Shown in pieces: positions 1-6,132 of a DNA stretch of 16,027 nt. This DNA is from Clostridia bacterium (GTDB taxonomy: Bacteria; Bacillota; Clostridia; Christensenellales; Aristaeellaceae): NCBI GenBank assembly GCA_900754755.1, contig CAAEEC010000342.1, forward strand, positions 1 to 16,027, in the 5' to 3' direction. Every line of letters starts with the position of its first letter. The first letter of the stretch is position 1. Position numbers and translations under genes: made by a program. The notes under the pieces were generated by a model, which saw only the letters and a list, made by a program, of their open reading frames with translations, ran no database searches and had not been told where the DNA came from.

Positions 1-1
1 G

Positions 2-847
2 CCGGGCGCTTCGATCGACGTTTTTGGCGTGGCCCGCGAGCCGGGCAGCGAGGCGGCCATGCATATGACCCACATGCGCCATCCGCTGGAACATATGGAG
101 ACGCTTGAGGAGATGCAAGCCTATCCCTTTCCGGAATTCGCCGCGGATGCGGCGACGCGCGCCGCCGTTCTCGAGGAAAATGCCGCACTTCGCGCTAGCG
201 ACAAAATTGTGCAGGGCGATATGCAGTGCACCATCTGGGAAACGGCTTGGTACATGCGCGGTATGGAAAATTTGATGATGGACATGATGGAGGAATCGCC
301 TCTGGCGGAATACCTGCTCGATCGGGTGACGGAAATGGCCGTGGCGCGCGCGGAGTTCTTTGCCCAGACGGGAGCGGATACGCTGTTTCTGGGCGATGAC
401 ATCGGCATGCAACGTTCCATCATGATGAGCGTGCCGCTATATTGCACTTGGCTTAAACCCCGGCTCAAACGCGTGATCGACGCGGCTCGCGCCTTTAAGC
501 CGGATATTTTGGTGCTCTATCACTCCTGTGGCTATGTGGAACCCTTCATTCCGCATTTGATGGAGGCGGGCGTGGATGTGCTGGATCCCATTCAACCGGA
601 GTGCATGGATTTTGCCAAGATTCATGCCGAATATGGCGATGTGCTGTCTTTTCACGGCACACTAGGCACGCAATCTACCATGCCCTTTGGCTCGCCGCAG
701 GATGTACGGGACGTCGTGTTCCGCAATCTGGATATCGCCGGCGCCAAGGGCGGATTGTTCGTATGCCCCACCCATATGGTGGAGCCCGAAGTGCCGTGGG
801 AGAACATCCGCGCGTACATCCTGGCGTGCCACGAATATACGAAGTAA
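2..847 (+). CDS. URO-D family methyltransferase (MtaA/CmuA-like), 5' end missing
   Basis: The reading frame is open from base 2 and continues off the left edge, so the GTG at 29 is internal and not a start. About 281 residues remain, ending at TAA 845-847. The sequence belongs to the uroporphyrinogen decarboxylase superfamily: a YHSCGYVEPFIPHLMEAGVD segment (from about 518) and a C-terminal FVCPTHMVEPEVPWENI segment are typical of its TIM-barrel core. The His-x-Cys at 521-529 together with the Cys at 764-766 reproduces the His-X-Cys...Cys zinc site known from MtaA-type methylcobamide:thiol methyltransferases; true heme-pathway decarboxylases lack it. I infer a cytoplasmic corrinoid-dependent methyl transfer role. 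The substrate cannot be told, and no corrinoid protein or heme gene is in the window. The gene converges on the ABC operon across the parS sites. Confidence 0.85.
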   Translation, partial: PGASIDVFGVAREPGSEAAMHMTHMRHPLEHMETLEEMQAYPFPEFAADAATRAAVLEENAALRASDKIVQGDMQCTIWETAWYMRGMENLMMDMMEESPLAEYLLDRVTEMAVARAEFFAQTGADTLFLGDDIGMQRSIMMSVPLYCTWLKPRLKRVIDAARAFKPDILVLYHSCGYVEPFIPHLMEAGVDVLDPIQPECMDFAKIHAEYGDVLSFHGTLGTQSTMPFGSPQDVRDVVFRNLDIAGAKGGLFVCPTHMVEPEVPWENIRAYILACHEYTK

Positions 848-850
848 TAT

Positions 851-866
851 TGTTTCACGTGAAACA
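851..866. promoter_or_regulatory. parS: parS site 1 (ParB/Spo0J binding palindrome)
   Basis: The 16 bases TGTTTCACGTGAAACA form a perfect palindrome and match the widely conserved bacterial parS consensus TGTTNCACGTGAAACA without a mismatch. The site starts 3 bases after the methyltransferase stop codon. ParB (Spo0J) is known to load on such sites, spread as a CTP-dependent clamp and recruit SMC. No T-tract follows the palindrome and it has no loop, so a terminator is unlikely. Confidence 0.93.
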
Positions 867-888
867 TCCCGGTAGGCTTTGTGATGGG

Positions 889-904
889 TGTTTCACGTGA
901 AACA
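889..904. promoter_or_regulatory. parS: parS site 2 (ParB/Spo0J binding palindrome)
   Basis: This is a second exact copy of TGTTTCACGTGAAACA, 38 bases centre to centre from site 1 and 3 bases before the last codon of the convergent ABC permease gene. A short T-run (905-909) follows it but partly belongs to the permease stop region. Two identical sites in a gap of only 60 bases argue for selection as a centromere-like element rather than chance. Confidence 0.93.
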
Positions 905-907
905 TTT

Positions 908-1690
908 TTACAGCCGCGCGCTCAGCAAATTTCCGGATTCGTACCGGCGCAGCGCGCGACGGAACACCACATGCGCCAGATAGAGGAAAAACAGGCAAAA
1001 CGCCAGCCATAGCGCCGCCCACCATAGGCTTGCGCCGCGCGCCAGCCACAGGGGAACGTGTACCACGAACAGGGCGGGCAACACCGTCGCCATGATCACG
1101 CGAATGATCCACGGATAAATGCCCGCGGGATAGAGGCAGGCGTTGATGAGGAATTCCGAGGCCATAGCGGCTGGCTGGCTGGCATCGCCTACATAAAAAG
1201 TGAGGCAATGGGCCATGGCTTCGAAGGATGCGATCAGCAGCGCGCCGCCCAGCGCTCCCAGCAAAAACCACAGCCAGGCCGCGCCATTTTGCCCGGTGAG
1301 CGCCATTAGCACAAAGCCGTAGAGCAAATCGCCCCAGGATGTGAAATCCGTTTTGGAGCAGGCCAGGCTCAAAAGGGGCGGCTTGGGCTGGAGCAAAAAG
1401 ATATCCAATTCGCCTTGCACAATCGTGCGCGAAAGACCGCGCACGCCGTCGAAAAACACGTGCGCCAGCCCATAGGCCGTGGAAGACGCCGCCCAGATGA
1501 ACATCACATCGTCAAAGGAATAGCCGCCGATGGATTCGCCCGCATAGCCAAAGGCAACCCACCAGAAAAACACAAAGGTACTGTTGTTCAGCAGCATGCC
1601 CAGCGCGGCGCCCAGAAAGCTGGCCCGGTATTCGGCCGCGCTCATCAGGTTCAGCCGCGCGTAGCGCAAAAATAGGCGCAGATTCCGCAT
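908..1690 (-). CDS. ABC-2 type transporter permease (COG3694-like)
   Basis: This is the last gene of a three-gene ABC exporter operon, 260 residues. The start ATG at 1690-1688 has a GGAGG nine bases upstream that overlaps the end of the preceding permease gene; the longer open frame further upstream only shadows that gene. The protein opens MRNLRLFLRYARLNL and has about six hydrophobic segments, including an FVFFWWVAFGY stretch near the start and a WWAALWLAFCLFFLYLAHVV segment near the end. It has no ATPase motif. It probably pairs with the permease encoded just upstream to form a heterodimeric membrane channel powered by the ATPase at 2442-3455. The set resembles the uncharacterised COG4586/COG4587/COG3694 exporters, so the substrate is unknown. 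The stop TAA lies 3 bases from parS site 2. Confidence 0.85.
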   Translation of the reverse strand: MRNLRLFLRYARLNLMSAAEYRASFLGAALGMLLNNSTFVFFWWVAFGYAGESIGGYSFDDVMFIWAASSTAYGLAHVFFDGVRGLSRTIVQGELDIFLLQPKPPLLSLACSKTDFTSWGDLLYGFVLMALTGQNGAAWLWFLLGALGGALLIASFEAMAHCLTFYVGDASQPAAMASEFLINACLYPAGIYPWIIRVIMATVLPALFVVHVPLWLARGASLWWAALWLAFCLFFLYLAHVVFRRALRRYESGNLLSARL

Positions 1691-1695
1691 GTGGA

Positions 1696-2478
1696 TCAAC
1701 CTCCGTTCGTTTCCAGCCGCCGCGCGCCGCGCGCGTACAGCGCCCGGGCCATGCCGGCCGCCAGGAATACCCAGGCGATTTGCAGGGGCACGATGCGCGC
1801 GAATTCCGCCCACTCAAAGGCAACGATCAGCCTGGCCGGGCCCCAGGAAACGTAGCTGAAGGGTAGGCAGCGCGCGATGTTCGCCAGCCAGCCGGGCAAA
1901 AATTCCAGCGGCAAAAACGTGCCCAGCATGAATACCAGCTTGGAATAGATGAACCGCAGCCCGGAGTTTTCCTCCAGGAAAAAGGCCGTCAGCCCCAGAC
2001 ACATGGAGAGCAGCAGATTGAGCAGAATGCCCAGCAGCAGGGAAACCATCCCCAGGGGCAGCGTGCGCGGCTGGAAGCCTTCGATCGGCCCCACGAAGCA
2101 AAAGCCGATCAATAACGCAAACAGTCCAAAGGCCGCAAAGTTGAGCGCCATCCCGCCCAGCGCGCCAGAAAGCCGGTAGCCCAGATAGGAATAGGGGCGG
2201 GTGAGTTGATAGGCGACCTGCCCGTTTTTCACATCCTGCGCGATTTCCGTAAAGACGTTCGTCCGCGTGCCAAAGGAAATCAGCTCTGTGATGCACAAAT
2301 ACCAGATCATCTGCGCAATGGTATAATCTTCCGGCGCGCCTGCGGCGTAAATCGTGCGCCACAGGCAGAAGAACACGAACAGGAACATGGCGTACATCGC
2401 AAAGCCGCCCAGCAGGTTCGCCCGGTATTGCAGCGAATGCATCAGGTGGATTCGCGCGATGGTGCGGTACTTGCGCAT
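1696..2478 (-). CDS. ABC-2 type transporter permease (COG4587-like)
   Basis: This is the middle gene of the exporter operon, 260 residues, beginning MRKYRTIARIHLMHSLQYRA. The start at 2478 is preceded by GGAGGGG inside the 3' end of the ATPase gene. The two genes overlap by 37 bases, which suggests translational coupling; 5 bases separate its TGA from the next permease start. It has about six membrane segments, for example LLGGFAMYAMFLFVFFCLW, MALNFAAFGLFALLIGFCFV and a long leucine-rich LLLGILLNLLLSMCLGL stretch. The motif DVKNGQVAYQLTRPYSYL between early helices is characteristic of this permease family (known as DUF990/COG4587-type). It would form the translocation pathway together with the permease at 908-1690. 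Substrate unknown. Confidence 0.86.
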   Translation of the reverse strand: MRKYRTIARIHLMHSLQYRANLLGGFAMYAMFLFVFFCLWRTIYAAGAPEDYTIAQMIWYLCITELISFGTRTNVFTEIAQDVKNGQVAYQLTRPYSYLGYRLSGALGGMALNFAAFGLFALLIGFCFVGPIEGFQPRTLPLGMVSLLLGILLNLLLSMCLGLTAFFLEENSGLRFIYSKLVFMLGTFLPLEFLPGWLANIARCLPFSYVSWGPARLIVAFEWAEFARIVPLQIAWVFLAAGMARALYARGARRLETNGG

Positions 2479-3455
2479 TTCGCATCCCCTCCGTGAGAAG
2501 TGTATATGCGTTCCAGGATGGATTCCATCGAAGGCTCTTCCACGGTCACATCCGCCACGGGGCCCGCGGCGATCAGGCTGCGCAGCGCTGCGTCCGCGCC
2601 GTCCGCGGAGGTTTCCAGCAGGTATTCGCCATCCGCCGTGCGCCGGGCCATGGGCAGGGGCGGAACCGCGCCTTCCTCCGCGTAGCGCACGCGGATGCGC
2701 CGTTCGCTCCAGTAGGCGCGCCGCAGCGCTTCCACCGTGCCGTCGAACACGACCGCGCCCGCGTCGAGCACCACGGCGCGGCGGCACAGCGCTTCCACAT
2801 CGCCGGGATCGTGGCTGGTGAGGAACACCGTCACGCCCTGCGCGCGGTTCATGCGCAGGATGCACTCGCGGATTTTGCGCTTGGCCACCACATCCAGGCC
2901 AATGGTCGGCTCGTCCAGAAAGAGCAGCTCGGGCGCATGCAGCAGCGAGGCCGCGATTTCGCAGCGCATGCGCTGGCCCAGCGATAGCTTGCGCACCGGC
3001 GTGAGGAAGAACTCTTCCAGTTCAAATTCCCGCACCAGCGATTGCGTGCGCGCTTTCAGCGTTTGCCGGTCGAGATCGTAAATCGCGCCGAGCAGTTCAA
3101 AGCTATCCGCCGCGGGCAGGTGATACCACAGCAGCGATTTCTGGCCGAATACCGCGCCAATCCGGCGCGATAGCGCCTGGCGCTCCGCCTGCGGCGCGAG
3201 GCCCAACACGCGCGCTTCGCCATCCGATGGATACAAAATGCCCGTGAGCATCTTGATCAGCGTGGATTTGCCCGCGCCATTCGGGCCGATGCAGGCTAGC
3301 GTTTCTCCCCGTTCCACCGCCAGATTCACGCCGCGCACCGCGTCCACTTCGCGGTATTCGCTCCGCGCAAGGGCCTTCAGGCTGGCGCGCAGGCCCGGCA
3401 GCTTCACGCGCGCTCGATAGCGCTTTTGCAGGTTTCGCGTTTCGATCGCCAACAT
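2442..3455 (-). CDS. ABC exporter ATP-binding protein (COG4586-like)
   Basis: A 337-residue ATPase starting MLAIETRNLQKRY. ATG 3455-3453 has AAAGGAG nine bases upstream; the in-frame extension to 3716 runs through a promoter and a terminator and is not coding. Walker A GPNGAGKST is at residues 57-65, the Q-loop near Q105, signature LSLGQ at 157-161, Walker B LLFLDEP at about 177-183 and the H-loop histidine at 215. The roughly 30-residue insertion KLPGLRASLKALARSEYREV before the core beta strand is typical of COG4586 ATPases. The C-terminal 100 residues form an accessory domain seen in exporters of this type. It should energise the two permeases encoded downstream. Expression is probably gated by the leader and terminator at 3527-3716. 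Exported compound unknown; drug, peptide and lipid are all possible. Confidence 0.92.
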   Translation of the reverse strand: MLAIETRNLQKRYRARVKLPGLRASLKALARSEYREVDAVRGVNLAVERGETLACIGPNGAGKSTLIKMLTGILYPSDGEARVLGLAPQAERQALSRRIGAVFGQKSLLWYHLPAADSFELLGAIYDLDRQTLKARTQSLVREFELEEFFLTPVRKLSLGQRMRCEIAASLLHAPELLFLDEPTIGLDVVAKRKIRECILRMNRAQGVTVFLTSHDPGDVEALCRRAVVLDAGAVVFDGTVEALRRAYWSERRIRVRYAEEGAVPPLPMARRTADGEYLLETSADGADAALRSLIAAGPVADVTVEEPSMESILERIYTSHGGDAKCASTAPSREST

Positions 3456-3526
3456 TTGCCATCGCTCCTTTGGATAAAATAAAAAAAGTGGCGCTCTACG
3501 CACCGCTTTCTTTGTTGGAATGCCGG

Positions 3527-3572
3527 AAAAAGAAAAAACGGTGCGGCATAGCCCCCGCCATGCCGCACCGTT
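3527..3572 (-). terminator. Intrinsic terminator / attenuator ahead of the ABC exporter
   Basis: On the minus strand, AACGGTGCGGCAT (3572-3560) and ATGCCGCACCGTT (3549-3537) form a perfect 13-bp stem with a 10-base loop, followed by six T, one C and five T. This is a strong rho-independent terminator in the direction of the exporter genes, lying about 70 bases before the ATPase start and 7 bases after the leader ORF stop. No upstream minus-strand gene other than that leader needs it, so it most likely acts as an attenuator. Confidence 0.9.
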
Positions 3573-3579
3573 GAATGGC

Positions 3580-3657
3580 TCAAACGCTGCGCACGGCTGG
3601 CCGGCAAAGCAGAATATGAATGTGCAAGTTTTGGTGAAAAAACGGAACCAGCAACAT
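3580..3657 (-). CDS. 25-residue leader peptide of the ABC exporter operon
   Basis: A short ORF from ATG 3657 to TGA 3582-3580, encoding MLLVPFFHQNLHIHI followed by LLCRPAVRSV. It is preceded by AGAGAGGAG with an 8-base spacer, starts about 24 bases after the predicted transcription start, and ends 7 bases before the terminator stem. Bases 3606-3593 within codons 18-22 could pair imperfectly (TGCCG and CCGT with a small internal loop) with the 5' arm of the terminator, giving a candidate antiterminator that a stalled upstream ribosome would leave free. I infer a regulatory leader peptide rather than a functional protein. A non-coding leader or a stand-alone small RNA of about 150 bases remains possible. 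Confidence 0.6.
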   Translation of the reverse strand: MLLVPFFHQNLHIHILLCRPAVRSV

Positions 3658-3687
3658 CGCGCGCGCTCCTCTCTAAAAGTTGGAGCC

Positions 3688-3716
3688 ATTATAGCAACGC
3701 TCAAATGGCTTGTCAA
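3688..3716 (-). promoter_or_regulatory. Consensus sigma-A promoter of the ABC exporter leader
   Basis: On the minus strand the -35 box TTGACA (3716-3711) and the -10 box TATAAT (3693-3688) both match consensus exactly and are separated by 17 bases. The predicted start is near 3681. Such a strong promoter followed by a terminator suggests high initiation with conditional read-through. Directly after the -10, GCTCC (3686-3682 area) can pair with GGAGC at the leader ribosome binding site. Confidence 0.92.
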
Positions 3717-3797
3717 TACGGAGAGGGGAATTTAACATTACATGCCGGAACATACGTTCTGTTTTCTAAAGATTAACGGAAAAAAATTCGCGAGCTA

Positions 3798-3826
3798 TTG
3801 ACAAAAAGGGGGTGTTGTGATATACT
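3798..3826 (+). promoter_or_regulatory. Promoter of the tRNA-Gln/tRNA-Glu unit
   Basis: TTGACA at 3798-3803, a 17-base spacer and TATACT at 3821-3826 form a near-consensus promoter pointing at the tRNA genes; the first tRNA begins 39 bases after the -10. The segment between the two divergent promoters (3717-3797) is AT-rich and I see nothing else in it. Confidence 0.9.
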
Positions 3827-3865
3827 ATGTTTTGTCGGTCGGGCACGGCGTGCTCGGTTGACTGT

Positions 3866-3939
3866 AGCGGAATGGTGTAACGGTAGCACCTGCGACTCTG
3901 ACTCGTATTGTCTAGGTTCGAATCCTAGTTCCGCTGCCA
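3866..3939 (+). tRNA. tRNA-Gln (anticodon CTG)
   Basis: The acceptor strand AGCGGAA pairs perfectly with TTCCGCT, followed by discriminator G and an encoded CCA (3937-3939). The D stem is GTG/CAC, the anticodon stem TGCGA/TCGTA with loop CTCTGAC gives anticodon CTG (reads CAG), and the T arm is CTAGG-TTCGAAT-CCTAG. A glutaminyl-tRNA synthetase gene lies in the same window at 9009-10706. Confidence 0.96.
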
Positions 3940-3946
3940 TTTTTTT

Positions 3947-4021
3947 GCCTCCATGGTCAAGCGGTTAAGACGTCGCCCTCTCACGGCGAAAACAGGGGTT
4001 CGAGTCCCCTTGGAGGTGCCA
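3947..4021 (+). tRNA. tRNA-Glu (anticodon CTC)
   Basis: It follows tRNA-Gln after 7 bases (a T-run). The acceptor GCCTCCA pairs with TGGAGGT (one G-U at the end), with an encoded CCA at 4019-4021. The anticodon stem TCGCC/GGCGA with loop CTCTCAC gives anticodon CTC (reads GAG). The T loop is TTCGAGT. It is co-transcribed with tRNA-Gln from the promoter at 3798. Confidence 0.95.
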
Positions 4022-4057
4022 ACATCCAATGGCGTTGCCAAAGGATGTTTTATTTTT
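4021..4057 (+). terminator. Terminator of the tRNA unit
   Basis: AACATCC (4021-4027) pairs with GGATGTT (4043-4049), with an inner TGGC/GCCA helix between them, followed by a T-rich tail TTTATTTTT. It abuts the CCA end of tRNA-Glu. It ends only 30 bases before the CAT-family start codon, so incomplete termination could feed that gene. Confidence 0.85.
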
Positions 4058-4086
4058 GCCCAATCCGCACACATAGGAGGGAGCGT

Positions 4087-4725
4087 ATGGCCTGGAAAGC
4101 CGTTGACATGGCGCAATACCCGCGCCGGGCACACTTTGCCTATTTTTCCGCGATGCAATATCCCTATGTGGGCGTAACGCAGGAAACCGACGTGACGGAA
4201 CTGCTGGCGGCGTGCCGGGCAAGGCAGCGCTCGTTTTATCTTTCGTTTCTCCATGCCGCGGCGCTGGCGGCCGATGGCGTGCCAGAATTGCGCCGGCGCA
4301 TTCGCGCGGGCGGCATCGTGGAATACGACGAATGCCCCACCTCGCACATCGAACTGCTGGAGGATGAAACCTATTGCTATTGCACGCTGCGCCACCACAT
4401 GCCGCTGGAAGAATATTACCCCTATGCGGAAGAAGCGCGGCGGCAGTGCCGCCAGCGGGCCAGCATAGAAGAGGACGCGGAGGTGGAAAGCCTGTATTTC
4501 ATCTCCACGCTTCCCTGGCTGCACTATTCGGCGCTGATTCAGCCCGTCGCCGGCGGGGAAGAATCCAATCCCCGCATTACGTGGGGCCAATACCGGCAGG
4601 ACGGCGCTGGGCGCGTGAGCCTGCCCGTCACGCTGCTGGCACACCACGCGCTGGTGGACGGCATCCACATCGCGCGGTTTTATCAAAACCTGGCGGAACA
4701 ATTGCGGATGGTGGCGGGCGCATAG
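4087..4725 (+). CDS. Chloramphenicol acetyltransferase family protein (CatA-like)
   Basis: A 212-residue protein, the usual size of CatA trimer subunits. ATG 4087 follows AGGAGGG (4075-4081); the frame extending to 4045 would run through the tRNA terminator. Comparison with the known CAT fold shows the RRAHFAYF N-terminal motif (cf. RREHF in CAT), FISTLPW with S140 at the position of CAT Ser148, and HHALVDGIHIARF with H187 as the likely catalytic base (CAT His195) and D191 (CAT Asp199). The catalytic set is therefore intact, consistent with acetyl-CoA-dependent O-acetylation. Many clostridial CAT-like proteins have no proven resistance role, so chloramphenicol as substrate is inference. No clear promoter lies between the tRNA terminator and the gene; it may depend on read-through from the tRNA promoter. 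Confidence 0.88.
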   Translation: MAWKAVDMAQYPRRAHFAYFSAMQYPYVGVTQETDVTELLAACRARQRSFYLSFLHAAALAADGVPELRRRIRAGGIVEYDECPTSHIELLEDETYCYCTLRHHMPLEEYYPYAEEARRQCRQRASIEEDAEVESLYFISTLPWLHYSALIQPVAGGEESNPRITWGQYRQDGAGRVSLPVTLLAHHALVDGIHIARFYQNLAEQLRMVAGA

Positions 4726-4755
4726 AGAGCGTGGCGGAAAGAAGCCCGCCCCAAA

Positions 4756-4818
4756 TGAGAAAAAACCTTCCCCTCGCGCGGCAGAATTGGCAAAGGCCTG
4801 CCCACGAGGGGAAGGTTT
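4756..4818 (-). terminator. Terminator of the oxidoreductase/signal peptidase operon (possibly bidirectional)
   Basis: A perfect 14-bp inverted repeat AAACCTTCCCCTCG (4763-4776) / CGAGGGGAAGGTTT (4805-4818) encloses a 28-base loop that holds a second GGCAG/CTGCC helix. On the minus strand it is followed by TTTTTTCTCATTT, so it ends the minus-strand operon. On the plus strand the tail is only TTT-CG-CTTTC, so it may also weakly terminate the CAT-family transcript that converges on it. Confidence 0.88.
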
Positions 4819-4836
4819 CGCTTTCAGATTCGTTCT

Positions 4837-4935
4837 CTATCGCATGCTCAAAAGCACGCCGGTCACCGTGCCCAGCACCATCAGCGCGGCCAGCAGCAGC
4901 GCGATGAGGCGCGCTGCGTTCTTGCGGGCGCGCAT
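4837..4935 (-). CDS. 32-residue single-pass membrane peptide coupled to the signal peptidase
   Basis: A small ORF of 32 codons plus TAG, beginning MRARKNAARLIALLLAALMV. It has a basic N-terminus (R2, R4, K5, R9) followed by one hydrophobic helix of about 20 residues (10-29) and a short SMR tail. Its ATG overlaps the TGA of the upstream signal peptidase gene in the arrangement TGATG, and a GGAG lies close by (GTGGAGTGATG), which indicates translational coupling. It is the last gene before the operon terminator. The family is not recognised. It could be a small accessory membrane protein or a peptide with no independent role; the coupling and composition favour real translation. Confidence 0.6.
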   Translation of the reverse strand: MRARKNAARLIALLLAALMVLGTVTGVLLSMR

Positions 4936-5558
4936 CACTCCACAGCTCCAATCTCATCAAGCGGCCAAATCACGTAGCGCACCTTGCCCACGATCATATC
5001 CTCGGTGAGCGGGCCCACGACATCCTCTTCGGAAATGTGCTCGTCCATCCAGGTGCGCGAATCGTGGCTGTTGTAGAGGTTATCGCCCACGCAGAAATAC
5101 TCGTCCTCGCCCAGGGTGTAGGTGTAATCCGCATAGGGATAGCGGCTCTCGGGGTCGATGGCCTCGCCGTTGATATAGGTCACGCCGTCCTTGCGTTCGA
5201 TCACGTCGCCGGGCACGCCGCGCACGCGCTTGACGAAATACGTGTGTCCGCGGCCCGGGAAATGGCAGATGACCACGTCGTCGCGCTCCACGCCAAAGAG
5301 CTTTTTGTCCAGAATGGTCACGAACATGCGCTCGCCATCCGCCAGCGTGTAATCCATAGAATGCCCATCCACCCGGATGATGGTGAACAGGAACGTGCGG
5401 ACGAACAGCACCACCACCAGCGCGACCACCAGCGCGACCACCCATTCGCGAATTTCCTTGAGGAATTTCGCTTTGCGCGCGGCCTGCTGTTCTTCTGGCG
5501 TGAGCTCCTTTTGCTCTTCCGCCGCGACGGCGTTCTGCTCCGCCTCTTTTTTCTTCAT
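4935..5558 (-). CDS. lepB: Signal peptidase I (second of a tandem pair)
   Basis: A 207-residue type I signal peptidase that removes Sec/Tat signal peptides on the outer face of the membrane. ATG 5558 has AAAGGAG 11 bases upstream; the longer frame upstream overlaps the first peptidase gene and is not used. A charged cytoplasmic N-terminus of about 38 residues (MKKKEAEQNA..., Glu/Lys/Gln-rich) precedes one membrane helix (about 39-57, VVALVVALVVVLFV). Catalytic Ser67 lies in GHSMDYTL, the general base Lys110 in FVKRVRGVPGD, and the box E motif GDNLYNSHDSR follows. It starts 34 bases after the first peptidase stop. Compared with that copy it has a much longer N-terminal extension, so the two are not simple duplicates. 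Confidence 0.95.
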   Translation of the reverse strand: MKKKEAEQNAVAAEEQKELTPEEQQAARKAKFLKEIREWVVALVVALVVVLFVRTFLFTIIRVDGHSMDYTLADGERMFVTILDKKLFGVERDDVVICHFPGRGHTYFVKRVRGVPGDVIERKDGVTYINGEAIDPESRYPYADYTYTLGEDEYFCVGDNLYNSHDSRTWMDEHISEEDVVGPLTEDMIVGKVRYVIWPLDEIGAVE

Positions 5559-5592
5559 ATCCGAACTTTCTCCTTTATCGCTTGCTGCGCCG

Positions 5593-6132
5593 CTAAAGGC
5601 CGCCCGCGCGGGAAAAGGGAAACACGATGGCGCGCACGCGGCCCACAAAGGCGCTCTTAGGGAGCGTGCCAATGTCCTCGTCGCGGCTATCGTGGCTGGA
5701 ATAGCGGTTGTCGCCCAGCACGAGATATTCGTCTTCCCCCAGCACGATGGAAAAATCCTCGCGCGCTTCGTTTTGCACAAACGGCTCGTCATAGAATGCG
5801 CCGTTTATGAATGTCGCATCCCCTTGGATATCCACCCGCTCGCCCGGTAGGCCGATCACGCGCTTGACGAAAACGCCTTCGCGCCCCGGAATGCGGATGA
5901 GCGCGATATCGCCCCGCTGCGGCGTGGAAAACCAATAATCGAACTTGGTGGCCAGCGCGATATCGCCGGTCATCAACGTGTCGTTCATGGATACGCCCGC
6001 GATGCGCACAAAATCCAGCACAAAAAACCGCAAGATCAGCGCGGCCGCCAGCGCGATGGCCAGCGAGCGCGCCCAGCGGATGGTTTCGCGGCGGCGCATG
6101 CGCCGCCGCCGTTCAGCACGGTCCACCGGCAT
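5593..6132 (-). CDS. lepB: Signal peptidase I (first of a tandem pair)
   Basis: A 179-residue SipS-type signal peptidase I. ATG 6132 has GGAGGAGG with a 6-base spacer and overlaps the 3' end of the DUF951 gene by 20 bases. An arginine-rich cytoplasmic tail ([17 protein letters not shown]) leads into one membrane helix (about 22-42). Catalytic Ser48 is in GVSMNDTL, Lys90 in [12 protein letters not shown], and box E reads [11 protein letters not shown]. All residues needed for Ser/Lys dyad catalysis are present. Tandem peptidases with different sequences suggest a division of substrates, which is known for multiple Sip proteins in Bacillus. Confidence 0.95.
   Translation of the reverse strand: MPVDRAERRRRMRRRETIRWARSLAIALAAALILRFFVLDFVRIAGVSMNDTLMTGDIALATKFDYWFSTPQRGDIALIRIPGREGVFVKRVIGLPGERVDIQGDATFINGAFYDEPFVQNEAREDFSIVLGEDEYLVLGDNRYSSHDSRDEDIGTLPKSAFVGRVRAIVFPFSRAGGL

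Noticed and set aside
851..909. Palindromes plus T-run read as a bidirectional terminator
   Set aside because: The 16-base palindromes have no loop, the first lacks a T-tract, and both are exact parS matches, which explains them better.
3480..3506. A second terminator (GTG-CG/CG-CAC stem followed by TTTTTTTATTTT on the minus strand) just before the ATPase
   Set aside because: The T-tract is good but the stem is only 5 bp with a bulge; too weak to list as a feature, though it could add to attenuation.
3456..3716. N-terminal extension of the ABC ATPase to 3716
   Set aside because: This extension runs through the -35/-10 promoter, the leader and the terminator; the ATG at 3455 has a good ribosome binding site and a family-typical N-terminus.
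4045..4086. Earlier ATG at 4045 as start of the CAT-family protein
   Set aside because: It lies within the tRNA-unit terminator hairpin and has no ribosome binding site; the ATG at 4087 follows AGGAGGG and aligns with the CAT N-terminus.
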